A stretch of 47,861 bases of DNA from Anaerovorax odorimutans (GCA_016841185.1 JAENZQ010000028.1:1-47861), one strand, 5' to 3'. Numbered from the stretch's first letter, positions 16,653 to 25,658 are shown. Numbers and translations are program-made. The notes: generated by a model from the sequence alone, not told the origin.

Positions 16653-17481
16653 GCTCCTGCCTCCATATTTTTTTAATCAAAGGCATTAAAGAATTTTTTT
16701 CTTTTATTTTATTAAGATATATATTTAATAGTATGCGTTCTACAGATTTTATGTCTAAAAATCTTGACAATTTCCCATCGATACAAACGGAAATGGCACC
16801 TGTTTCTTCTGAAACAATTAAAGCAACGGCATCTGAACTTTCAGTTATTCCGATACCGGCCCTATGTCTTGTCCCTAATTCCTTGCTCAGATTTTTATTC
16901 TGTGACAGCGGCAGGACACATCCTGCAGCAAATATGACTTTTCCTCTTATAATAACCGCACCATCATGAAGCGGGGCATTCACATTAAATATATTGATCA
17001 GCAATTCTTCAGATATTTCCGCATTAAGTTTTGTACCGGTTTCAATAATATCACCGATGCCGGTTTCTCTTTCAATAATGATCAGTGCTCCCACATTATG
17101 TCTTGTAAAATATGTGATGGCCTTGATTATTTCGGAAGTGATTTCCTGTGCAACGCCTTTATCGATTTCCGTAAAGGATTTAGATAGAAACTTTCCTCTT
17201 CCCAAATACTCCAAAGCTCTTCTCATCTCCGGCTGGAATACGATAATCAATGCGATCATCCCTAATGTCATGGTGTTTTGCAAAATCCAATGAATGGTAT
17301 ACAAACCAAGCCATTGACTTATTTTTGTAACGATAAGAATAAAAGCCAGACCTTTAACAAGCTGTTCCGCACGTGTTTCCTGTATGAATTGAAGAATTTT
17401 ATACAGAACAAATGCTACAACCGCGATATCTATAATGTCTATAATCCTGATTTGTGAAAAAAGGCCCGGAAAAGCTTCCAC
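16645..17481 (-). CDS. cdaA: CdaA, membrane diadenylate cyclase
   Basis: 278 residues, GTG start at 17479-17481 with GAGGTG upstream. Three membrane helices (about 15-30, 40-58, 65-82) precede the DAC domain. Catalytic motifs NAPLHDGAVIIRG (DGA) and GTRHRAGIGITE (RHR) are both intact, and SEETGAISVCIDG is present. It condenses two ATP to c-di-AMP, which controls potassium and osmolyte transport and wall homeostasis. Operon with cdaR; divergent from apgM. Confidence 0.97.
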   Translation of the reverse strand: MEAFPGLFSQIRIIDIIDIAVVAFVLYKILQFIQETRAEQLVKGLAFILIVTKISQWLGLYTIHWILQNTMTLGMIALIIVFQPEMRRALEYLGRGKFLSKSFTEIDKGVAQEITSEIIKAITYFTRHNVGALIIIERETGIGDIIETGTKLNAEISEELLINIFNVNAPLHDGAVIIRGKVIFAAGCVLPLSQNKNLSKELGTRHRAGIGITESSDAVALIVSEETGAISVCIDGKLSRFLDIKSVERILLNIYLNKIKEKNSLMPLIKKIWRQEHE

Positions 17482-17516
17482 AAAAAATACACCTCGCTTA
17501 ATATGCCATTATATTA

Positions 17517-17545
17517 ATTTTAAACAACATTTATATTAGTTTCAA
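17517..17545 (-). promoter_or_regulatory. cdaA promoter
   Basis: On the minus strand TTGAAA (17540-17545), 17-nt spacer, TAAAAT (17517-17522). It lies 36 nt before the cdaA start. Confidence 0.6.
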
Positions 17546-17672
17546 TCGTTTAACAGAGAAAAACATAAATTTTTTAATAAATTCTATAATGTTTTGTAAT
17601 AATCCTTTTTTAAAATGAAAAAATAATGAAGATAAATGAGATTTTGAAAAATATTTTTAGGAGGTACATATT

Positions 17673-18890
17673 TTGACATATGAAGAAATCATAAAAAAAC
17701 ATATTTTAACAAATAACTCACAAATTGTTCTTATTATATTAGACGGATTAGGAGATATTCCTCATCCTGATTTTGATAAAAAGACACCGTTGGAATATGC
17801 AGCGACGCCTAATCTGGATTATCTGGCCAAAAACTCCATGTTGGGAAGAATCCACCCTATTCTCCCCGGTATCACCCCGGGAAGCGGCCCGGCCCATCTT
17901 GCTGTTTTTGGGTATGACCCCCTGCAGCATCAGATCGGGAGGGGCGTTTTGGAAGCATTAGGCTTAGATATCAAACTGAAACCCAATGATATTGCAGCAA
18001 GATCCAACTTTGCCTCCATGGATACAAAAGGCATTATAACCGACAGAAGAGCAGGAAGGATCAAAGATGATAAAGCGGATGCCCTTTGTGAGCTTATCAG
18101 CTCTGTTTCTGAAATCGATGGCGTAAGAATAAAGATAAAGCCCGGTAAAGAGCATCGTTTTGTCACGGTTTTCTCTTCTGAGACAAAAGAACTGGGATCT
18201 CTTATTTCCGATACGGACCCGCTTCATGATGATCTGCCGATACAGAAGGCAGCCGGAAATAACGAAAGTTCACAGTTTCTGGCTGACATCGTTAACAAAT
18301 TTACTGAAAGAGGCATGGAATTATTAAAAAATGAACACCCTGCAAATGCTTTTCTCATGAGAGGTTTTTCATCAAAACCCCGTATATTGTCCATAAGGGA
18401 TAAATACAAATTAGAAGCTGCTGCCATTGCAGCCTATCCCATGTACCGGGGAATCGCATCTCTCTTGGGTTTTTCCATATTGCCCTCTGCGGAATCCATT
18501 GAAGAACTGTTTGAAGTATACCGAAAAAATTCGAACAAATATAACTATTTTTATATTCATATCAAAGGAACCGATAAAGCCGGGGAAGACGGTGATTTTT
18601 CAGGAAAGGTAAAATGTATTGAATCCGTCGACAGAGCACTTCCTCATTTATTAAGTAAACTTCCCGATGTTTTATGCATTACCGGTGATCATTCCAGTCC
18701 TGCTCTTATGCATTCCCACAGCTGGCATCCTGTTCCCGTTCTGATCCACGGTAAATACTGCGGGTTTGACCCCACACAACGCTTTACTGAAAGTGACAGT
18801 ATAACAGGCGGCTTAGGAGATTTTGAAAGCAAATATCTCATGGGGCTTTTGCTTGCCAATGCAGGCCGGCTGCAAAAGTTCGGTGCTTGA
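17673..18890 (+). CDS. apgM: Cofactor-independent phosphoglycerate mutase, ApgM type
   Basis: 405 residues, TTG start (17673-17675) with AGGAGG 8 nt upstream. Alkaline-phosphatase-fold motifs: VLIILDGLGD at the N terminus (metal Asp), TPGSGPAHLAVFGYDP (the Ser that is phosphorylated in the family), and HIKGTDKAGEDGD...CITGDHSSPALMHSHSWHPVPVLI for the second metal site. This is the archaeal-type (COG3635) enzyme interconverting 3- and 2-phosphoglycerate; it differs from the longer GpmI. Some relatives act on homoserine phosphate, so the substrate is inferred. Stands alone on the plus strand. Confidence 0.9.
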   Translation: MTYEEIIKKHILTNNSQIVLIILDGLGDIPHPDFDKKTPLEYAATPNLDYLAKNSMLGRIHPILPGITPGSGPAHLAVFGYDPLQHQIGRGVLEALGLDIKLKPNDIAARSNFASMDTKGIITDRRAGRIKDDKADALCELISSVSEIDGVRIKIKPGKEHRFVTVFSSETKELGSLISDTDPLHDDLPIQKAAGNNESSQFLADIVNKFTERGMELLKNEHPANAFLMRGFSSKPRILSIRDKYKLEAAAIAAYPMYRGIASLLGFSILPSAESIEELFEVYRKNSNKYNYFYIHIKGTDKAGEDGDFSGKVKCIESVDRALPHLLSKLPDVLCITGDHSSPALMHSHSWHPVPVLIHGKYCGFDPTQRFTESDSITGGLGDFESKYLMGLLLANAGRLQKFGA

Positions 18891-18930
18891 CATAAGATGT
18901 CAGATATATGCTATATGATTTAAGGAAAAC

Positions 18931-18961
18931 AAAAAAAGAAAGATGGGCAGTATGCCCATCT
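18931..18961. terminator. Terminator between apgM and hpf (convergent)
   Basis: Nine-bp stem agatgggca/tgcccatct (18941-18949, 18953-18961) with a 3-nt loop. On the minus strand it is followed by a T-run broken by one C (18931-18940), making it a strong terminator for hpf; rightward it has only a weak T-run. Confidence 0.85.
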
Positions 18962-19017
18962 TACATAGATTTTCATCATAATCCTTACATCATAAATCAT
19001 ACATCTTAGATCTTAAA

Positions 19018-19545
19018 TTAATAGGTAGGTTCAATCAATCCGTATTGCCCTTGTTTTCTTTTATAAACCACGTTGAATTCATCTGTATCGGCATTGGTGA
19101 AAACAAAGAAATTATGTCCCAGCAGCTCCATCTGCAATACTGCCTCTTCGGCACTCATAGGTTTTACATCGAATCTTTTGGTTTTAACGATTTCAATTTC
19201 TTCTTCGTTCTCTTCATAATCAGGAACCTGCTCAAATCGAATGGTTTCATGAATCTTATGCTTTTTTTCAAGTTTCGTTTTGTATCTTGTGATTTGCATT
19301 GCCAGCTTATCCACTACACGGTCAAGTGCAGTGTACATATCATGGGATACTTCTTCTGCCCGAATATTAATTCCGTCAACTGTCAGCATACTTTCAATAA
19401 TCTGGCGGTTTTTCTTTACTTCAAGGGCAACATTGATTTCCATTTCATTTTTAAAATATTTCTCGAATCTGGCAAATTTGGATTCTATTGCATTTTTTAA
19501 CGCATCAGAAACCGTAAAGTTTTTTCCTGTGATACATAGTTTCAT
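19018..19545 (-). CDS. hpf: Ribosome hibernation-promoting factor, long form
   Basis: 175 residues from ATG at 19543-19545; GGGG is 9 nt upstream of it. The N-terminal beta-alpha RNA-binding domain (MKLCITGKNFTVSDALKNAIE...RVVDKLAMQITRYKTKL) is followed by a linker and the C-terminal dimerisation domain (KRFDVKPMSAEEAVLQMELLGHNFFVFTNADT..NVVYKRKQGQYGLIEP), which defines long HPF. It pairs 70S ribosomes into inactive 100S particles in stationary phase. A SigH-like promoter precedes it. Confidence 0.97.
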   Translation of the reverse strand: MKLCITGKNFTVSDALKNAIESKFARFEKYFKNEMEINVALEVKKNRQIIESMLTVDGINIRAEEVSHDMYTALDRVVDKLAMQITRYKTKLEKKHKIHETIRFEQVPDYEENEEEIEIVKTKRFDVKPMSAEEAVLQMELLGHNFFVFTNADTDEFNVVYKRKQGQYGLIEPTY

Positions 19546-19579
19546 ACAATTCAACCCCTTTCAGCAATATATATATAGT

Positions 19580-19607
19580 ATTCTTTATGTATCATTGATT
19601 TTCCTTT
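19580..19607 (-). promoter_or_regulatory. SigH-like promoter of hpf
   Basis: On the minus strand AAAGGAAAA (19599-19607), 12-nt spacer, AAAGAAT (19580-19586). This fits the sigma-H pattern RnAGGAwWW - 11/12 - RnnGAAT, and would start transcription about 30 nt before the hpf start. Bacillus yvyD, the hpf homologue, is also read by sigma-H. Confidence 0.55.
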
Positions 19608-19722
19608 CAAAATTTTATGATTTTTTGTTAATGGAAAAATATTCATTAAAAATCGACATTTATGCTTAATTTTTTTCTTGAATCCTCGACAATATTTGTG
19701 TATTTACCAGCTTTTAAATTTC

Positions 19723-19954
19723 TGTGGATAATGTGAATAACTCTGTTGATAATTGATTTTTGGCGATTCATTAGTGTGGAAAAAAACTATTGCAGAAAGC
19801 CTGCATAAATATACCTTTATTTGTTTAGCTTGATAATATAATTGTTTAAATTTAAATGATTTAACATTGCATAAATATACAGTTTCTTTTATGAGATAGT
19901 CCATGATTCTTAAAAAAAATAAATATTGCCGTCAAAATAAATTAATGTGGATAA
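19723..19954 (-). other. Cluster of DnaA-box-like 9-mers in AT-rich DNA
   Basis: All read on the minus strand: TTATCCACA at 19723-19731 and 19946-19954 (perfect boxes), TTATCAACA at 19744-19752 and TTTTCCACA at 19775-19783. The DNA between is very AT-rich and holds a 13-bp direct repeat tgcataaatatac (19802-19814, 19868-19880). No gene is supported here. A single perfect box also occurs inside glmS (about 9053-9061), so isolated boxes are not rare; four in 232 bp in one orientation are less expected. Confidence 0.5.
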
Positions 19955-20027
19955 TTGTAAAAAATTACTTTTTAGTCTTTTTTCCATCCTCTTTACTTTT
20001 ATTTGAATTCATTTTTTTGTCGAAAAG

Positions 20028-20256
20028 GTACACGATTCAGCTGACCTGGTCTTTGACCCCACACTCGCCTGCCGGAAGGTCCGCTCCGGGGTTACCGTCA
20101 CTACTACTCCTCTCAGAAAAGATAATCCAATCTGGCAGGTCTTACTTCTAAGCCGCACCATGCTCATTAACTAAGACTTTGCTTATTTAACTTACGTGGG
20201 TTCCTTCGCCTGCGACTGGCATGAACTTTCAACCACAGACCTGAACCGTGTGACAT
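20028..20256 (-). ncRNA. Stand-alone structured RNA, 6S-like
   Basis: About 229 nt from a strong promoter. The ends pair: 20241-20251 with 20030-20040 gives an 11-bp closing stem (one G-U). Inside, GGTCT...TTGA pairs with TCAA/AGACC; GTTC-GCC/GGC-GAAC forms a local hairpin; CCCAC pairs with GTGGG; and CCGGA/TCCGG caps a hairpin inside ACCCC/GGGGT. The result is an elongated rod with internal loops, GC-richer than its surroundings, without a reading frame. Size, own promoter and rod shape suggest 6S RNA (SsrS), which binds sigma-A polymerase. I did not recognise a diagnostic sequence, so the family is an inference. No clean terminator is visible. Confidence 0.5.
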
Positions 20257-20262
20257 TGATTT

Positions 20263-20291
20263 ATATTATATAATAATCATTTTATTGTCAA
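20263..20291 (-). promoter_or_regulatory. Strong promoter of the structured RNA
   Basis: On the minus strand a perfect TTGACA (20286-20291), 17-nt spacer, TAATAT (20263-20268); TATAAT at 20265-20270 gives a 15-nt alternative. It lies just after the comFC stop, so the RNA is transcribed independently. Confidence 0.75.
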
Positions 20292-20301
20292 GACCTTTTA
20301 T

Positions 20302-21051
20302 TTATTCATTTTTCCCTATGGCATAAGTAATTATGTAAATATTTTGTGCACCTTGTCCCATCAATGCTTTACTGCATTCATCAACAGTATTTCCGGTTGT
20401 ATAAACATCATCTATTAAAAGTATGCTTTTATTTATTAATACCCCATTTGGACAGGCTTTAAAAGCGTTTTGAAGATTTTTTTTCCTCTCTTCAAGGGAA
20501 AGTTTATTTTGCGGCTGTGTATATCGAACGCGTTTCAATGCATCTGCCTTTAGGGGTATCCCTGTCAGATAAGACAGGTATCGGGCTACAAGATGAGATT
20601 GGTTGTATCCCCTCTCTCTTTCCTTTAAGGGATGCAAGGGGACAGGAACTATATAATCTATAGAAATATCAAGGCTTTTAAGTTTATCATACATCATCTC
20701 TGCTATATTTTTGCTGTAATAGCTTTTTCCATTATATTTAAAACCGATAATAAGCTTTCTTTCAAGTTCTCCGTATTCAACACATGAAAAGCCTCTGGTA
20801 AAATGATGTTTCATTTGAGTGCAATCGCTGCATCTGTCCGGAAAATACCATGATTGTAAAGGTTTACCGCATCGGCTGCAGCTTTTGCCGGCTACCCAAG
20901 AAATCTTTTGTCTGCAACTTTTACAAAGTGCATAGGGTTCGTCAAAAATAGGTGCATGGCAAGAAATGCAATAGATATCCGATGGAAAAATCAGATCAAG
21001 AAAGGTCTCTTTCAACTCAAAAAAAAACTTAAATAAATTTCTCTTCCCCAT
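20302..21051 (-). CDS. comFC: ComF-family phosphoribosyltransferase-like protein
   Basis: 249 residues, ATG with GGGGG upstream. N-terminal zinc finger (CISCHAPI...CKSCRQK...CSRCGKPL...CSDC), then a type I phosphoribosyltransferase fold with VPVPLHPLKERERGYNQS and the PRPP loop ILLIDDVYTTGNT. ComFC helps bring single-stranded DNA into the cytoplasm during natural transformation, and the family also acts in DNA repair; the reaction is uncertain. It follows recD2 by 70 bp, with a small hairpin repeat in between. Confidence 0.93.
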   Translation of the reverse strand: MGKRNLFKFFFELKETFLDLIFPSDIYCISCHAPIFDEPYALCKSCRQKISWVAGKSCSRCGKPLQSWYFPDRCSDCTQMKHHFTRGFSCVEYGELERKLIIGFKYNGKSYYSKNIAEMMYDKLKSLDISIDYIVPVPLHPLKERERGYNQSHLVARYLSYLTGIPLKADALKRVRYTQPQNKLSLEERKKNLQNAFKACPNGVLINKSILLIDDVYTTGNTVDECSKALMGQGAQNIYIITYAIGKNE

Positions 21052-21084
21052 GATAATCCCCCGATATATAAGTGTAAGTGTATT

Positions 21085-21113
21085 GTAGGGATAGCCCTTG
21101 CGGCTGTCCGCAC
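21085..21113. repeat. Short dispersed hairpin (copy 1)
   Basis: ggatagcc-cttgc-ggctgtcc hairpin with a gtag prefix. The 25 nt at 21085-21109 are identical to the reverse complement of 26457-26481. It lies in the comFC-recD2 gap. Confidence 0.75.
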
Positions 21114-21121
21114 AATAAGTA

Positions 21122-23347
21122 TTATTCGATTATTTTCTCTTCCAGAAACTTTTTAAGGCGGATGCCGAGGCCGGAATATCTTTCGATAATGCGATTATTG
21201 TCAATCATGCCATGAAGGTATTTTTCTCCGCCTACCAGCACAACTGCACTTTTAGCTCTGGTTACAGCCGTATAAAGAAGATTTCTGGTCATAAGAACAG
21301 GCGGAAACCACCCCATAGGCATGATGATAATGGGAAACTCGCTGCCTTGGCTTTTATGTACCGTCACCGCATAAGCAAGCTCCAATTCATCTGTTTGTGA
21401 AAAATCATAATTTACAATTTTGTTATCATCGAAAAGAACCGTTATTTCACCGTATTCATTGTCTATTTTTTCTATAAAGCCCACATCTCCGTTAAAAACC
21501 CCCTGTCCCTCGGAAAAATCATCTGTCTTTCGCCATTGAGCATTATAATTGTTTTTTATCTGCATCACTTTATCCCCTTCACGAAAAAGTTTTTCTTTAA
21601 TGAGCTTTTCATTCTTATCAGGATAAGAAGGGTTCAAAAGATTCTGAAGCTCCTTATTCAAATTATGTGTCCCCAAAAGGCCTTTCCGTCCGGGCGTCAG
21701 TATCTGTATATCTCGCATAGGATCACAATCCGTATAGTATTCGGGCAATCTTTGATAGCTTAAAGACTTTATGGTTTCAAGTATTTGGGGATCGTTGTTT
21801 TTCCTCAAAAAAAAGAAGTCCTTATCTTTTTCATTATAATCAGGATATTCCCCTTTATTTATTCTATGAGCATTTACCACAATCAGGCTTTCGCGGGCCT
21901 GTCGGAAAATTTCATCGAGTTTTTCATAGGGAACCACTTCACTATCGATAATATCTCTCAGAACATTACCGGCTCCCACCGAAGGCAATTGGTCGGCATC
22001 TCCCACAAGAATCAGGCGGGTTCCGGGGACTATGGCTTTTAAAAGTCCGTTCATTAATAAAATGTCTACCATGGACATTTCATCAACAATAACAACATCA
22101 ACATCCAAGGTGTTTTCCTCATTTTTATTAAACCGCATTATAGCTTCATCTTCAGAAAAAGAATACTCCAGCAATCTATGAATGGTCCTGGCTTCATATC
22201 CTGAAGTCTCTGTTATCCTCTTTGCGGCGCGGCCTGTTGGTGCAGCAAGCGCCGTCTTCATGCCGTATCGGTTAAAAATATGTATCAAACTGTTTATGGT
22301 CGTTGTTTTTCCTGTTCCCGGGCCTCCTGTTATTACATAGATCCCATTGGCCAATGCTTCTTTAACAGCCTTTTTTTGGTTGTCCGCCAACTCAATATTC
22401 AGCTCACTTTCAGTAATCCGGATGAGCTCGTCAATATCTGCCTGAATAGGCTTAGGCTCTGCCTTTAACAGCTTAATCAAGTTCTTGCAAACATTTGTCT
22501 CTGCATAAAAATATGGCATGGCAGAAATAACGGTACGGTTCTCCAGATTTTCCAGATGGATCTCTCCCTCTAAAGCCAAAGCTGTCATTAGTTCATGGAC
22601 CTGTTCTTTGGATATATCTAATATGCCTGCAGTTTTTTCGGAAAAATATTCTGCAGGTACAAATGTATGTCCTTCTCCTGCGAAATAATTCAGCATATAT
22701 TTAATCCCTGAAGCAACTCTTAAAGGAGAATCATTGCTGATACCCATTTTTTTTGCAATATTATCGGCAGTTCTGAATCCGATTCCGAAGACATCTTCTA
22801 CCAGTTTAAATGGATTTTCTTTTATAACTTCAACTGTCTTTTCCTTATATATTTTGTAAAGCTTAACGGCATAAGATGCTTGAATGCCATATTTCTGTAA
22901 AAACATGGTGATATTCATCAGCTCTCTGTGATCATTGAAGGCTTCTACAACAGCCGCAGCTTTTACAGACCCTATGCCTTCAACTTCAGTAAGTCTGTCC
23001 GGGCTTTTCTCTATAATCTTAAATGTATCTTTTCCAAACTTATTAACAATGCATGCTGCAGTCTTCGGGCCGATGCCCTTTAATATACCTGAGCCCAAAT
23101 AGCTCTCAATGGCTTCCTCGCTTTCCGGCATTTCTTCAAAATATTCATTAAAATGAAATTGCTCCCCATAGGAAGCATGCATCTTCCATTCTCCTGTCAA
23201 TCGGTATATGCCGCCTTTTTTTACAGCACTGTGCATATAGCCCACAACATTGATTTCGTCCTCGTCTGTATGAAAAACACCTACCAGATAACCATTATCC
23301 GTGTTAAGATAGATGACCTCCACCAATTGTCCTCTTTTTTCTTCCAT
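21122..23347 (-). CDS. recD2: RecD2 (RecD-like) 5'-3' DNA helicase
   Basis: 741 residues, full length. An N-terminal OB-like part, tandem helix-hairpin-helix motifs (GILKGIGPKTAACIV, LTEVEGIGSVKAAAVV), Walker A VITGGPGTGKTT, DEMSMVD (Walker B), GDADQLPSVGAGNVL, and motifs V/VI LELAYAVTVHKSQGSEFPIIIMP and RNLLYTAVTRAK. RecD2 proteins act without RecBC in replication-fork and mismatch-related repair. It follows cca by 11 nt and precedes comFC: a likely three-gene unit. Confidence 0.96.
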   Translation of the reverse strand: MEEKRGQLVEVIYLNTDNGYLVGVFHTDEDEINVVGYMHSAVKKGGIYRLTGEWKMHASYGEQFHFNEYFEEMPESEEAIESYLGSGILKGIGPKTAACIVNKFGKDTFKIIEKSPDRLTEVEGIGSVKAAAVVEAFNDHRELMNITMFLQKYGIQASYAVKLYKIYKEKTVEVIKENPFKLVEDVFGIGFRTADNIAKKMGISNDSPLRVASGIKYMLNYFAGEGHTFVPAEYFSEKTAGILDISKEQVHELMTALALEGEIHLENLENRTVISAMPYFYAETNVCKNLIKLLKAEPKPIQADIDELIRITESELNIELADNQKKAVKEALANGIYVITGGPGTGKTTTINSLIHIFNRYGMKTALAAPTGRAAKRITETSGYEARTIHRLLEYSFSEDEAIMRFNKNEENTLDVDVVIVDEMSMVDILLMNGLLKAIVPGTRLILVGDADQLPSVGAGNVLRDIIDSEVVPYEKLDEIFRQARESLIVVNAHRINKGEYPDYNEKDKDFFFLRKNNDPQILETIKSLSYQRLPEYYTDCDPMRDIQILTPGRKGLLGTHNLNKELQNLLNPSYPDKNEKLIKEKLFREGDKVMQIKNNYNAQWRKTDDFSEGQGVFNGDVGFIEKIDNEYGEITVLFDDNKIVNYDFSQTDELELAYAVTVHKSQGSEFPIIIMPMGWFPPVLMTRNLLYTAVTRAKSAVVLVGGEKYLHGMIDNNRIIERYSGLGIRLKKFLEEKIIE

Positions 23348-23358
23348 ACAACACCTGC

Positions 23359-24585
23359 TTATCTTTTTCTTATGTTTTTTATCATCTCAAGAAGAATTTC
23401 TTTTTTGTTCTTGCCGGGATCTTTATGAACGATTCTGATGAGGGTTTCTATCGCTTTTTTGATGTCATGCCCTTTGAAACCCGCTTGAATCAAGTCTTTG
23501 CCGCTTATATCCAGATCTTTATAATCCACAGGCTCAGCCCTGCTCAGGATATCCTCATACAATCCTTTTAGAAAAACAGCATGTATCCCTTTCAAAGTCT
23601 CAACCTCATATAGTTTCAATAAAAGCAGTGCATCCTCTTTTCCGATCTCCTTGATCAATCCTTTCAATTCAAAGGAGGAACCGATGCCTTCAAGACAGGC
23701 TCTCGCCTTTAAAAGGGATGCTGCACCTATCACTGTTTTTCTGTCATATCTAAGTCTTTTTAAAATGGCCCTGCCTGTCTCCGCAGCGGGCATATCCTTT
23801 TCATCCGTCAATATATGCAGCAGTCCTGTCAGACGAAGCAGCAAATCAGGTTCCAACAGATCTATTCTTTCGATTTGATCCTTCTTATATGTAATCCTAC
23901 GGCATTCGGGAAACAGGACCGTTAATATACCCGTCCGGTCCATCAGTGAAATGCCCAAGGAAGGCTTTATAGACAGAAGTATTTTATTGAGCTCTTGTTG
24001 TATTCTTTCCCCGCTGATATCACGGAGTCTTTCTCTGTTGGCTATCATAGCTGAATAGGTTTTCTGATCCACTTTGAACTGAAGCTGTGATGCAAATCGA
24101 ATGCCCCTCAATATCCTTAAGGCATCTTCCTGAAATCTTTCATCCGCATCTCCCACACACATGATCTTTTCTTGAGTAAGATGCTTCTTGCCGTCAAATA
24201 GATCGATCAAACCTGTTTCCGGACCATACGCCATTGCATTGATGGTAAAATCTCTTCTTTTTAAATCGTCCCTGATCTCACTGGAAAAAAAAACCTCGTC
24301 CGGTCTTCGTGAATCACTGTATTTACCGTCTCTGCGAAAGGTGGTAATTTCATAATCATGGCCGTTGAGCAGTACTTTAACAGTTCCAAACCGTCTACCC
24401 ACTTCAATGGTTTTATCAAAGTATGAATTAACGGTCTTTGGTACCGCATCCGTAGTAATATCCCAGTCTTCAGGCTCTTTACCCAAAAGAGTATCGCGGA
24501 CACAGCCTCCGACGACATATGCCTCATGTCCGTTTTTTTCGAGTATATTTAAAATATATTGTACATCTTCAGGCAAGCTGATCAT
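23359..24585 (-). CDS. cca: CCA tRNA nucleotidyltransferase
   Basis: 408 residues from ATG at 24583-24585 (AGGTGA five nt upstream; a GTG three codons earlier lacks proper spacing). Class II nucleotidyltransferase head: YVVGGCVRDTLLGKEPEDWDITTDA with the DxD metal pair, RRFGTVKVLL, TTFRRDGKYSDSRRPDEV (motif B-C), RRDFTINAMAYG, then DADERFQEDALRILRGIRFASQL with the nucleotide-choosing EDxxR. It adds or repairs the 3' CCA of tRNAs. No HD domain follows, as is common in Firmicutes. First gene of the cca-recD2-comFC run. Confidence 0.95.
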   Translation of the reverse strand: MISLPEDVQYILNILEKNGHEAYVVGGCVRDTLLGKEPEDWDITTDAVPKTVNSYFDKTIEVGRRFGTVKVLLNGHDYEITTFRRDGKYSDSRRPDEVFFSSEIRDDLKRRDFTINAMAYGPETGLIDLFDGKKHLTQEKIMCVGDADERFQEDALRILRGIRFASQLQFKVDQKTYSAMIANRERLRDISGERIQQELNKILLSIKPSLGISLMDRTGILTVLFPECRRITYKKDQIERIDLLEPDLLLRLTGLLHILTDEKDMPAAETGRAILKRLRYDRKTVIGAASLLKARACLEGIGSSFELKGLIKEIGKEDALLLLKLYEVETLKGIHAVFLKGLYEDILSRAEPVDYKDLDISGKDLIQAGFKGHDIKKAIETLIRIVHKDPGKNKKEILLEMIKNIRKR

Positions 24586-24710
24586 ATCTTTCACCTGTGG
24601 ACAGAAATCCTTGCCAAAGGGAAGAATTTCTACCTTAAATCTCCAATCTTAAATCTTAATTCCTATTTCTTTGCTCCCTGTCAACTATACCCTGTAACCT
24701 GTACCCTGAT

Positions 24711-25658
24711 TCACTCTTTACTCTTGTATAGTTTCCTGTTGTGCATGGTCCATATTTTATCTGAGAAAGACCCGGCTTTTGTTTGATTCAATGCTTCTTC
24801 CATGTCGTAAATCCGTGCATCTATCTGGTCCAGATAATGGAGCATTTCCGCTTCAGGAAACATGGGTCTTTTAGGGCTTCCAAATTCCGGTTCATTATGA
24901 TGAGAGAGTATCATGTGTTCTATCATAAGCAGTTTTTCCCTGTCTATTCCCAGAGCTTCTCCTGCTTTCTCCACCATTTTGATCCCCTGAACAATATGCC
25001 CTAAGAGATGGCCCTCGGTGGTATAATCTGATACAATGCCGTATTCATTTGATTCCATTTCATAAAGTTTTGCTATATCATGAAGAATGACTCCGCACAT
25101 TAAATAATCTTTCCTGAGATTTGTATAAACCAGGCACATATTTTCAGCCATCATGAGCATTCTCTTTATATGAAACAAAAGTCCTCCCATAATAGCATGA
25201 TGGTTTTTCATAGCCGCAGGATAATACAGCAATTCCTTTTCCTGTTTTTTTATGAGCTCAAGAGTAATTTTTTTTAATTGGTCATCCTTGATACTTTCAG
25301 CTTTTTCCAGTATATACTTATACATTTCTTTGGATTCTTCCGGTGCTGTTTTTATGAAATCCTTCAGATCACATTGGTCTTTTTCCGAAGAGATTCTTAC
25401 TTTAATGATTTTGATCTGATTTGATCCGTTCCATTCGGATACTTTGCCTCTTATTTTAATGATTCTACCTTCTTGATAATCGCTTTTTTCCTCTGCTACG
25501 TCCCATAATTTTGCATTTATTTCTCCTGTTTTATCATACAGCGTAAAATCGAAATATTTTTTATTATTACTGGCAATTTTCGAAGCAAAGGATTTTATCA
25601 TAAAAAAATCTTCGACTTCATCTCCCGGATTTAAATCCAATATATATTTCTTCTTCAA
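24711..25658 (-). CDS. yhaM: YhaM-type 3'-5' exoribonuclease (OB fold + HD domain)
   Basis: 315 codons from TTG at 25656-25658, preceded by AGGGGGA at 7 nt; an upstream ATG has no ribosome site. OB-fold at about residues 5-90 (DFTLYDKTGEINAKLWD, GRIIKIRGKVSEWNG), then an HD phosphohydrolase domain with H..H (HHAIMGGLLFHIKRM), HD in VILHDIAKL, the downstream GHLLGHIVQG and ILSHH. This order is the YhaM/CBF1 family, which trims short RNA and single-stranded DNA. Confidence 0.94.
   Translation of the reverse strand: MKKKYILDLNPGDEVEDFFMIKSFASKIASNNKKYFDFTLYDKTGEINAKLWDVAEEKSDYQEGRIIKIRGKVSEWNGSNQIKIIKVRISSEKDQCDLKDFIKTAPEESKEMYKYILEKAESIKDDQLKKITLELIKKQEKELLYYPAAMKNHHAIMGGLLFHIKRMLMMAENMCLVYTNLRKDYLMCGVILHDIAKLYEMESNEYGIVSDYTTEGHLLGHIVQGIKMVEKAGEALGIDREKLLMIEHMILSHHNEPEFGSPKRPMFPEAEMLHYLDQIDARIYDMEEALNQTKAGSFSDKIWTMHNRKLYKSKE

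Noticed and set aside
19723-19954. Chromosomal origin oriC
   Set aside because: DnaA boxes are present but dnaA, dnaN, rpmH and recF are absent; a secondary DnaA cluster is the safer reading.
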